Shown here piece by piece: positions 1 through 5,760 of a DNA stretch of 6,733 nt. The notes under the pieces are model-generated. The model did not search any database and was not told where the DNA came from. It was given only the letters and a program-made list of their open reading frames with translations. Source of the stretch: Clostridia bacterium (lineage in GTDB: Bacteria; Bacillota_A; Clostridia; Oscillospirales; CAG-272). The stretch covers positions 1 to 6,733 of the forward strand of contig JAFXHW010000211.1 in the NCBI GenBank assembly GCA_017533545.1, written 5' to 3'. Within the stretch, counting starts at the first letter, position 1. Every line of letters starts with the position of its first letter. The translations under genes and the position numbers were made by a program.

Positions 1-1806
1 AAGGGTTCGGGCACTGCGCTCGCAACCATCAAACCCGACGATTTCGTAAAGATGGATCGTTCCCTTCTCTCCCTCATGTGGACCAAGAACTATCCCGCAG
101 ATGAGGATGAGAGAGAGGCTGCCGTTCTTGCCGATATGATGGATGCCCGCGTCAAGGGCGAAAACCGCCGTCCTTCGGTTGAGACTCTTCTTCACGATCT
201 CTTCCCCCAGCAGTATATCCTTCACGTCCATCCCGCATCTGTAAACGGTCTTACCTGCTCGGTTGAAGGTAAGGATGCTATGATGCGTCTCTTCCCCGAT
301 GCCATCTGGGTAGATGCCTGCAAGCCCGGTTATATTCTTGCACTCGACTGCAAAAAGGCAATGGACGATTACAAGGCAAAGAACGGCAAAGACGCATACC
401 TTCTCTTTTTGCAGAATCACGGCGTATTCTTCGCCGGAGAGACTACCGAAGAGCTCGATATTCTTGCCGGCCGCGTAATGGACACTCTTGACAAGAACAT
501 TAAGAGATCTCCCGATTTCGCCGAAGCAGAATTTGACGTTGACCGCGCTGTTTCGTTAGCGCCCGTTCTTCGCGCTCTCTATGGCGAAAACAAGCCCGCA
601 ACAGTAAAATTCCTTTGCAACAAGGAAATCCTTTCCTACGATCCCACTACCAAGAGCCTTACCCCCGACCATATTGTTTACACAAAGGCAAAGCAGCTTA
701 TCATTCCCGCTGACGCTGATGGCGACAAAGTAAAAGAGTTGTTTGATGCATTCGTTGCTGCCAACGGCTACAAGCCCAAGGTTGCTTTTGCTGAGGGTCT
801 CGGTATGTACTGCTGCGGTATGACAATGAAGGAAGCGATCACCGCTCAGGAAGTAATGCTTGACGCGCTCAAAGTTGTTGCTTATGCCGAAAGCTTCGGC
901 GGCGTTCAGACAATGCCCGATTTCCTTATCGATTTCATCGTCAACTGGGAAGTTGAAAGCTACCGCTCCAAGGTAAGCCTTGCAGCCGGAGCTTCCAAGC
1001 GTCTTTGCGACAAGGTTGCGGTTGTTACCGGCGGCGCTCAGGGATTCGGTAAAGGTATTGCTGATGCAATGTTCGACGAAGGTGCTTACCTCGCAATCGT
1101 TGATATGAACTACGAAGGCGCTAAGAAGGCCGCAAGCGAATACGGCATTGCAGGTCATGCTGTTGCCGCCAACGTATCCGACGAGGATTCTGTTAAGGCC
1201 ATGATCGACGCTGTTGTTCTCAACTTCGGCGGTATCGATATATTTGTAAACAATGCAGGTATTGCAAAGGCAGGAAGCCTTGACGTTATGACAAAGCAGG
1301 TATTCGAGCTTGTTACCGCCGTCAACTATACCGGCTACTTCCTCTGTGCCAAATATGCTTCCGCCATCATGAAGATCCAGCACAAGTATGCTCCGAACTA
1401 TATGATGGATATCGTTGAAGTAAACTCCAAGTCCGGTCTTGCCGGATCGAACAAGAACTTCGCTTATGCGGGCTCAAAATTCGGCGGCATCGGTCTTACC
1501 CAGTCGTTTGCTATGGAGCTTGTTGAATACAACATCAAGGTAAACGCTGTCTGCCCCGGCAACTTCCTCGACGGTCCCCTCTGGTCCGACCCCGAAAAGG
1601 GACTTTTCGTCCAGTATCTCAATGCGGGTAAGGTTCCCGGAGCAAAGAACGTTGCTGACGTTCGCCGCTTCTACGAATCTAAAGTGCCGCTCAATCGCGG
1701 ATGCCTCCCCATCGACGTTGCAAGAGCGATCTTCTACATCGTTGAGCAGACTTACGAAACCGGTCAGGCACTCCCCGTAACCGGCGGTCAGGAAATGCTG
1801 AAGTAA
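1..1806 (+). CDS. Bifunctional class II aldolase / short-chain dehydrogenase, 5'-truncated by the window edge
   Basis: The reading frame is open from base 1, so the start is outside the window; 601 codons are visible and the family is usually somewhat longer. Residues here count from the internal ATG at 52. The N-terminal half is a zinc-dependent class II aldolase domain: a RPSVE stretch with probable catalytic Glu44, zinc ligands His58 and His60 in HVHP, and a third His123 in NHG. The C-terminal half (about 319-584) is an NAD(P)-binding SDR domain with TGGAQGFG at 326-333, Asp351 at the end of beta-2 (favours NAD), NNAG at 400-403, probable catalytic Ser459, and the YAGSK active site Tyr472/Lys476. 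The best-known relatives join rhamnulose-1-phosphate aldolase to lactaldehyde dehydrogenase, splitting a deoxysugar phosphate into DHAP and an aldehyde that the second domain converts. The substrate is not proven here. Most Pro codons are CCC, suggesting biased, possibly high expression. The gene ends at a strong hairpin and converges on the anti-sigma gene. Confidence 0.9.
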   Translation, partial: KGSGTALATIKPDDFVKMDRSLLSLMWTKNYPADEDEREAAVLADMMDARVKGENRRPSVETLLHDLFPQQYILHVHPASVNGLTCSVEGKDAMMRLFPDAIWVDACKPGYILALDCKKAMDDYKAKNGKDAYLLFLQNHGVFFAGETTEELDILAGRVMDTLDKNIKRSPDFAEAEFDVDRAVSLAPVLRALYGENKPATVKFLCNKEILSYDPTTKSLTPDHIVYTKAKQLIIPADADGDKVKELFDAFVAANGYKPKVAFAEGLGMYCCGMTMKEAITAQEVMLDALKVVAYAESFGGVQTMPDFLIDFIVNWEVESYRSKVSLAAGASKRLCDKVAVVTGGAQGFGKGIADAMFDEGAYLAIVDMNYEGAKKAASEYGIAGHAVAANVSDEDSVKAMIDAVVLNFGGIDIFVNNAGIAKAGSLDVMTKQVFELVTAVNYTGYFLCAKYASAIMKIQHKYAPNYMMDIVEVNSKSGLAGSNKNFAYAGSKFGGIGLTQSFAMELVEYNIKVNAVCPGNFLDGPLWSDPEKGLFVQYLNAGKVPGAKNVADVRRFYESKVPLNRGCLPIDVARAIFYIVEQTYETGQALPVTGGQEMLK

Positions 1807-1817
1807 TTTAAAATATG

Positions 1818-1851
1818 AAAACGGTGCGTTCCGATCGGGACGCACCGTTTT
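1818..1851. terminator. Bidirectional rho-independent terminator between convergent genes
   Basis: A perfect 12-bp inverted repeat pairs 1818-1829 with 1840-1851 around a 10-base loop that can itself pair further (CCGATCGG). On the plus strand the stem runs into six T's (1848-1853), ideal for ending the aldolase/dehydrogenase transcript 11 bases after its stop codon. On the minus strand the stem is followed by only four T's, then CATATTTT, so it is probably a weaker stop for the operon that ends at 1864. Confidence 0.88.
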
Positions 1852-1863
1852 TTATTGATTTTA

Positions 1864-2742
1864 TTATTTTAGTTTTACATACAGTATGAAGCTTTCGCCG
1901 TCTTCATGAGCTGTTGAAGCAAGTTCTGCAACATCCCCTTCAGCGAGGTCGGACGTAAGAACTCCGTATATTTCCTTGGTAAATTCAAGCGCAAATACTG
2001 CGAAATCTGTATTGTCCGAAAGCTGTACTGCATCAAGGCCGCCTGCAAGATCGTTTTCAGTAATAACAACACAGCTAATTTTGCCTTCAAATTCAGGTGC
2101 ATATGAGCTTGTGTATTTTTCGATCTGTGCATCCGAATAACTTTCCATGGGAAGCTGATCGGATGAATCCGCTTTTGAATCCGCAACGGATTCTTCAGAT
2201 ATCTCGGCTTCTGCCTCAAAATCATCTGCGAGCGAACCGTTTGCCGACTGCTTGCCTGCCGTCGAGTCATCGGTATAATACCAGTAATTTTCCTCCTCAG
2301 TATTCGAATCAAGAGTACGAGAAGGTGAGATTGATTCGCTCTTTTCCTGATCAGCGCACTCATTTGCACTATATGCCGCAAAGTTCACGCTGTCTTCCTC
2401 CATAGCGGAATCCGTACGCTTATTCATCAGTTCAAGAACACCGAAAGCAGAAACACAAACAACGAGCACAAAGCAAGCGGCAATAGTTGAGCCGAGTCTG
2501 ACAAATCTGTTTCGTCTTGCATTTGAGCGAATTGAAGCGAGAACAGCCTTTTCAAGGTTTTCTTCAGGCAAGAGTGTGCTGAAATTGAGCATTTCAACCG
2601 TTTTTTTCAGCTTTTCATGCTCGGTTTTGCACTCTGCACATTCTTTTATATGATTGTCGACGAGCTCACGTTCTTCGTTTGTGACCTCGCCGTCAATATA
2701 GGGAGAGAAAAGCTCCCTTATCTTTTCGCAATTGTTATCCAT
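1864..2742 (-). CDS. Membrane-anchored zinc-binding anti-sigma factor (zf-HC2 / ZAS type)
   Basis: Residues are numbered from the farthest upstream possible start, a TTG at 2796. The cytoplasmic N-terminus has the zinc anti-sigma signature Cys23-x25-His49-x3-Cys53-x2-Cys56, with the same spacing as in RsrA. One membrane span follows at about 101-123, then an exported tail: an acidic, Ser-rich low-complexity stretch (about 126-235) with a YWYY patch, and a compact C-terminal segment (about 236-310) that I do not recognise. It should bind and silence the ECF sigma factor encoded directly upstream until a signal releases it. Starts are possible at 2796 (TTG), 2784, 2757 and 2742 (all ATG). I chose 2742 because AGGTG lies at 2750-2746 at a spacing that fits the 16S pairing register, and because it gives an N-terminus MDNNCEKIRELFSPYIDGE typical of the family. 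The ATG at 2784, nearer the sigma stop, would suit translational coupling but has no visible ribosome binding site. Confidence 0.87.
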   Translation of the reverse strand: MDNNCEKIRELFSPYIDGEVTNEERELVDNHIKECAECKTEHEKLKKTVEMLNFSTLLPEENLEKAVLASIRSNARRNRFVRLGSTIAACFVLVVCVSAFGVLELMNKRTDSAMEEDSVNFAAYSANECADQEKSESISPSRTLDSNTEEENYWYYTDDSTAGKQSANGSLADDFEAEAEISEESVADSKADSSDQLPMESYSDAQIEKYTSSYAPEFEGKISCVVITENDLAGGLDAVQLSDNTDFAVFALEFTKEIYGVLTSDLAEGDVAELASTAHEDGESFILYVKLK

Positions 2743-2745
2743 AAA

Positions 2746-2750
2746 CACCT
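2746..2750 (-). promoter_or_regulatory. Candidate ribosome binding site deciding the anti-sigma start
   Basis: On the minus strand AGGTG stands three bases before the ATG at 2742. If paired with the right end of the anti-Shine-Dalgarno sequence, this is an acceptable register. None of the three upstream start candidates has a comparable site. Confidence 0.4.
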
Positions 2751-2797
2751 GATTCATTTCATCAATAATTTCATTACGTGGCATATGACGAAGCAAA

Positions 2798-3409
2798 TCA
2801 TAAAAAGTTCCGTTTTTCGAGAAAAACTTTTATTGCCGCTCTTGCACGGTTGATTCTGCTTTTTACAGTGCCAATTTCGATATCGAGGGCTTCGGAAATA
2901 TCATCGTAGCTCATACCCTCAATATCGCGCATAACAATGATTTCTCGGTGATCCTCGCTAAGCGAATTTATTGCATCCCAGACGGCGCGTTTTTGCTCGT
3001 CGCGCTCGTATGACATCTGCGGATCGCTCGATACGCTTTCGTCGGTGATGTCAAGCTGTGCGTTCTCGCCGTCCTCGTCCGAATCAGTAAGAGACAAGCT
3101 TGAATTATTGCTTTTTGCGCGCAAAAAATCGCGTGCCGCATTCTGAGTTATGCGGTACAGCCAGCTTGAAAATTTACAGTCACCGCGAAAAGAACCGAGC
3201 GATCGGTATGCCTTGATAAATGTCTCCTGCGACACGTCAAATGCGTCCTCAGAGGACATTGTGAATTGATACGCGGTATTGTAAACCATCTTTTCATATT
3301 TGCGCACGATCTCTTCAAACGCGTCTTGATTGCCTGACAGCACGCTGTGCACAAGTCGTGCATCGTCGTCGCGGAAGATGATCTCAGCCATCAAAAGCAA
3401 TGACAGCAT
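2798..3409 (-). CDS. ECF-type RNA polymerase sigma factor (sigma-70 family, RpoE/SigW-like)
   Basis: The 203-residue product has the two-domain layout of extracytoplasmic-function sigma factors. Region 2 spans about 27-97, with the DVSQETFIKAYRSL core followed by the FSSWLYRITQNAARDFLR segment that melts and reads the -10 element. An acidic linker (about 105-137) leads to region 4 (about 144-197), with SLSEDHREIIVMRDIEGMSY and a helix-turn-helix ending in GTVKSRINRAR that reads the -35 element. Length is normal for the family, and region 3 is absent as expected. The ATG at 3409 is supported by AAGAGG eight bases upstream (3423-3418); the in-frame ATG at 3391 has no such site. The gene lies 30 bases after the dus stop and is followed at once by its anti-sigma gene, the standard pairing. 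It directs RNA polymerase to a regulon that cannot be identified here; envelope or redox stress is the usual role. Confidence 0.95.
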   Translation of the reverse strand: MLSLLLMAEIIFRDDDARLVHSVLSGNQDAFEEIVRKYEKMVYNTAYQFTMSSEDAFDVSQETFIKAYRSLGSFRGDCKFSSWLYRITQNAARDFLRAKSNNSSLSLTDSDEDGENAQLDITDESVSSDPQMSYERDEQKRAVWDAINSLSEDHREIIVMRDIEGMSYDDISEALDIEIGTVKSRINRARAAIKVFLEKRNFL

Positions 3410-3417
3410 GGTCTAAA

Positions 3418-3423
3418 CCTCTT
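3418..3423 (-). promoter_or_regulatory. Ribosome binding site of the ECF sigma gene
   Basis: AAGAGG on the minus strand, eight bases before the ATG at 3409. It supports that start over the internal ATG at 3391. Confidence 0.6.
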
Positions 3424-3439
3424 GTTTATGTAAGTGAAT

Positions 3440-4405
3440 TTATTTATTGTTTGCACGAAGGTCCAAAAGTATCTGTTCGATCTCTTCAAGCGATGTTGAG
3501 GAGTTAACTCTTGCCCTCGCTTCGGGTGCACCGGGAATTCCCGAAATGTACCACGAAATCAGCTTGCGTGATTCGAGCACGCCCATTTTTTCGCCTTTAT
3601 CGGCAACGATGGATCGGGCATGATATGCGGCAATTTCAAGTCTTGTATCGAGCGAAGGATACTCGTAGCTTTTGCCTTCGAGAGCGGCGGTGATTTCGGA
3701 GAAAATCCAAGGATTTCCGCAGCAGCCGCGTGCAATCATTATCCCATCACATCCGGTTTCTTCAAACATCCGTACAGCATCAGCGGCGTTCTCGATGCCT
3801 CCGTTGCCAACGACGGGGATAGTCAGCGCGCGCTTTACGTCGCGAATAACCGTGTTGTCGGATGGCGGACGGTAGAGCTGTTCGCGTGTACGGCCGTGCA
3901 CACAAACCATCGACGCGCCGTTTTCCTCACAAATTGATGCGACTTCAACGGCATTTATTGAATTAGAATCCCATCCGGCGCGTATTTTTACCGTTACGGG
4001 TATATCGAGCGCGCCCTTAACCGCAGCAACGATCTCACCTGCAAGCTTTGGATTTTTCATCAATGCGCTTCCGTCGCCTCCGCCAACAATCTTGTGGACA
4101 GGGCAGCCCATATTGATATCCATTGCATCGGGATGGAATTTATCGCACAGCTTCTTTGCAGATGCCGCCATTATTTCGGGCTCGTGCCCGAAAATCTGTA
4201 TCGCCATTGGGCGTTCAGGATCGGTAACGACTGCGAGAGCATCCGACTTGCGGTCCTTAAAATGAACTGCCTTTGCCGATACCATCTCTGAAACGACATA
4301 TTCCGCGCCGTAAGAACGGCAGAGTGTGCGGAAAGCGTGGTCTGACACTCCCGCCAAAGGCGCGAGCATCAAACCGTGCTTTAACTCTATATTACCAATT
4401 CGCAT
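3440..4405 (-). CDS. dusB: tRNA-dihydrouridine synthase, DusB-like
   Basis: This 321-residue protein is a full-length flavin-dependent Dus enzyme that reduces uridines in the D-loop region of tRNA using FMN and NADPH. The FMN-binding TIM barrel starts with APLAGVSDHAFRTLCR (15-30). The catalytic acid Cys101 sits in the hallmark NMGCPVHKIV motif, followed by GGDGSALM and TVKIRAGW (138-145). VHGRTREQLY (169-178) carries the conserved His170, and NGGI (201-204) with ARGCCGNPWIF (225-235) forms the phosphate-binding end of the barrel. A small helical C-terminal domain (about 250-321) should contact tRNA. The ATG at 4405 lies five bases beyond the stop of the PHP gene and has no clear ribosome binding site, so translation is probably coupled to the gene upstream. 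The ECF sigma gene begins 30 bases downstream. The Dus assignment is secure; the DusB label rests on overall resemblance. Confidence 0.94.
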   Translation of the reverse strand: MRIGNIELKHGLMLAPLAGVSDHAFRTLCRSYGAEYVVSEMVSAKAVHFKDRKSDALAVVTDPERPMAIQIFGHEPEIMAASAKKLCDKFHPDAMDINMGCPVHKIVGGGDGSALMKNPKLAGEIVAAVKGALDIPVTVKIRAGWDSNSINAVEVASICEENGASMVCVHGRTREQLYRPPSDNTVIRDVKRALTIPVVGNGGIENAADAVRMFEETGCDGIMIARGCCGNPWIFSEITAALEGKSYEYPSLDTRLEIAAYHARSIVADKGEKMGVLESRKLISWYISGIPGAPEARARVNSSTSLEEIEQILLDLRANNK

Positions 4406-4410
4406 TTATA

Positions 4411-5598
4411 TCAATATCTGAAAATCGAAGCATATTTTTTGTGTGCTGCTTCAAGGTCTTCCGATGCTTCGCTCTCATATCCGATGAGAGTGTAGGTTGC
4501 ATCGATGAGGTGCGCGAACTTGGGATCGTCGAGTGCCTTGCATCTGAAAGACTGACGGGGAGAGTTAATATCCTCGCCGCTTATCTGGAAGAAACCGTTG
4601 TCATCGCAAAGCTTCATGATACGATCGAGCTGTTCGGGGGTATTGCGGGTAGGCATATAGGTGATAGCGTCGAAGTTGTACTCCTTGAGCACTTCGATGA
4701 GTGTGTCGAGGTAATCATCTTCGAATTTCTGAGCCTTTTTATCGCCGGTTACAGACTGTCCTACGTCGCCGAGGTATGCGTATGCGGCGATTCCGCCGTA
4801 TTTGTGTACCATTTCGATAAAGTCGGCAACCTTGGGACATTCATCGGTAGCGTCAACGTAGAATTTCTCTACCATATTGCTCTTCAATGCGCCAAGGATA
4901 TCATATTCATAATAATCGGGGGTTTCACGGCCTGCTGCAATCTGAGATTTAACCTTATCGCTGAGTTCGAGACCCATTTCATTTACAAGGAAGTCAAGAA
5001 CTTCTTCGGGGGTCTTGTAGATTGCTGTAATCTTCTTGGTGAGCGCGAAAAGGATATGGCGCTCGGTTACCGATCCGCCCTTATCATAGTCGGATATGGG
5101 AAGAACATCTGCATCAAAATCGAGTGAGAGTCCGTAGGGAGAAACAAGGTCGGTGATGTTTTTGCACATCTTGCGGTTGCGCTCGTTTCTCTTCTCGCGA
5201 TAGGGCGCGAAAAATTCGTTAACCTTTTCAATATTCTGGTGAGGAATGCCGTGCATTGCAACGTAAGCGACGCTCTTCTGGTCGGGGTTATTGATTCGTT
5301 TTCCGTTGAGAGCGGTCATAGACATATCAACTCTGCATTCAACTCCGCAGGTGACAGGCATGCCAATAATCTCTGCTGCTGCGAGGAATTCTCTCGATCC
5401 GCCTGCCGAGTCATGGTCCATGATACCCGCAGTCTTTAGGCCGTTTTTCCATGCCATGTAGAGCGCGGCAGTGGGATTATAAGGCGAGAAAGAATAGGTT
5501 GTGTGAATGTGATTATTAACGTAAATTGTGTCCTCGGGAGCGGGCAGTTCGCCTGCGTCTGTTTTAGCTTTTATTTCGCGCAATTCGTCGAGTGTCAT
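4411..5598 (-). CDS. PHP-domain metal-dependent phosphoesterase-like protein with variant C-terminal metal motifs
   Basis: The 395-residue product starts with an N-terminal PHP module. HIHTTYSFSP (His30, His32) is motif I, MDHDS (61-64) is motif II with His62 as likely ligand, GVE ends at Glu87, and the later YVAMHGIP with His116 is a likely further ligand. A charged, mostly helical insertion (about 121-240) follows, containing SVTERHIL with His181. The C-terminal part resembles the closing PHP motifs, but the usual His-Pro appears as AAYAYLGD (271-278), and the usual Asp-x-His is GEDIN (341-345: Asp343 kept, Asn345 instead of His). PHP proteins hydrolyse phosphate esters or nucleic-acid ends with two or three metals; the substrate here is unknown. 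No signal peptide or membrane span is visible, so it should be cytosolic. The start has an excellent AAGGAG seven bases upstream. It is the first gene of an apparent operon with dus, sigma and anti-sigma. Confidence 0.88.
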   Translation of the reverse strand: MTLDELREIKAKTDAGELPAPEDTIYVNNHIHTTYSFSPYNPTAALYMAWKNGLKTAGIMDHDSAGGSREFLAAAEIIGMPVTCGVECRVDMSMTALNGKRINNPDQKSVAYVAMHGIPHQNIEKVNEFFAPYREKRNERNRKMCKNITDLVSPYGLSLDFDADVLPISDYDKGGSVTERHILFALTKKITAIYKTPEEVLDFLVNEMGLELSDKVKSQIAAGRETPDYYEYDILGALKSNMVEKFYVDATDECPKVADFIEMVHKYGGIAAYAYLGDVGQSVTGDKKAQKFEDDYLDTLIEVLKEYNFDAITYMPTRNTPEQLDRIMKLCDDNGFFQISGEDINSPRQSFRCKALDDPKFAHLIDATYTLIGYESEASEDLEAAHKKYASIFRY

Positions 5599-5605
5599 CG
5601 TATTT

Positions 5606-5611
5606 CTCCTT
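5606..5611 (-). promoter_or_regulatory. Strong ribosome binding site of the PHP gene
   Basis: AAGGAG on the minus strand, seven bases before the ATG at 5598. It is the best Shine-Dalgarno match in the window and fixes the start of the first gene of the operon. Confidence 0.85.
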
Positions 5612-5624
5612 GTATTTTATCGAT

Positions 5625-5630
5625 ATTATA
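5625..5630 (-). promoter_or_regulatory. Candidate -10 box of the PHP-dus-sigma operon promoter
   Basis: A perfect TATAAT on the minus strand 27 bases upstream of the PHP start codon, in an AT-rich stretch, with the predicted transcript start near 5618. No good TTGACA-like -35 element is found 16 to 18 bases further upstream, so the promoter may be weak alone or need an activator. The -10 call rests on the hexamer and its position only. Confidence 0.45.
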
Positions 5631-5653
5631 GTTTAAATATACTTAACTATAAT
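5625..5653. promoter_or_regulatory. Operator-like inverted repeat covering the -10 box
   Basis: ATTATAGTT at 5625-5633 is repeated as its exact reverse complement AACTATAAT at 5645-5653. The 9-base arms are separated by 11 bases, so their centres lie 20 bases apart, about two helical turns. The left arm is the -10 box itself and the right arm lies where a -35 element should be. This is the geometry of a site for a dimeric repressor, but AT-rich DNA gives such symmetry by chance more often than mixed sequence. Confidence 0.4.
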
Positions 5654-5716
5654 GATACTACAAAGCGGCATTATTGTTGTTACGAATATGTAAACATTGC
5701 CCTCTTGTCATGATGC

Positions 5717-5753
5717 AAAAACAGCGGATCTCGTCATGAAATCCGCTGTTTTT
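5717..5753 (-). terminator. Rho-independent terminator of the symporter gene
   Basis: A perfect 13-bp inverted repeat pairs 5717-5729 with 5741-5753 around an 11-base loop, with a GC-rich core (ACAGCGGAT). It begins seven bases after the symporter stop codon in the direction of transcription and ends in five T's on the minus strand. Six T's on the other strand make it potentially bidirectional. It separates the symporter transcript from the PHP operon promoter. Confidence 0.88.
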
Positions 5754-5760
5754 TACTGTT

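Noticed and set aside
556..1383. Long minus-strand open frame (275 codons) inside the aldolase/dehydrogenase gene
   Set aside because: It lies wholly antisense to a gene with clear catalytic motifs, has no recognisable domain, and its openness follows from the biased codon use of the plus-strand gene.
1474..1845. Minus-strand open frame reaching through the terminator into the end of the aldolase/dehydrogenase gene
   Set aside because: Its start lies in the terminator hairpin and the rest is antisense to the conserved SDR active-site region; no independent support.
1875..2381. Minus-strand open frame in another frame of the anti-sigma gene
   Set aside because: It covers the low-complexity part of the anti-sigma gene, where shifted frames stay open easily; its product is basic, repetitive-looking and unlike any protein I know.
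3437..3476. Possible promoter for the sigma gene inside the end of dus: TTGGAC, 18-base gap, TAAATT on the minus strand
   Set aside because: Only three and four of six bases match the consensus hexamers, a level expected by chance in AT-rich DNA, and no ECF-type -35 (AAC) with matching -10 is visible.
4273..5127. Plus-strand open frame of 284 codons overlapping the dus and PHP genes
   Set aside because: It crosses the boundary of two well-supported minus-strand genes, has no family resemblance, and is a mirror of their codon bias.
5648..5653. Plus-strand TATAAT as a second, divergent -10 box
   Set aside because: It is only the other arm of the inverted repeat, and transcription from it would run at once into the hairpin at 5717-5753 and antisense into the symporter, with no gene to serve.
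5528..5713. Small plus-strand open frame across the PHP start and the intergenic region
   Set aside because: It runs antisense through the PHP start, its ribosome binding site and promoter, with no ribosome binding site of its own and no recognisable product.
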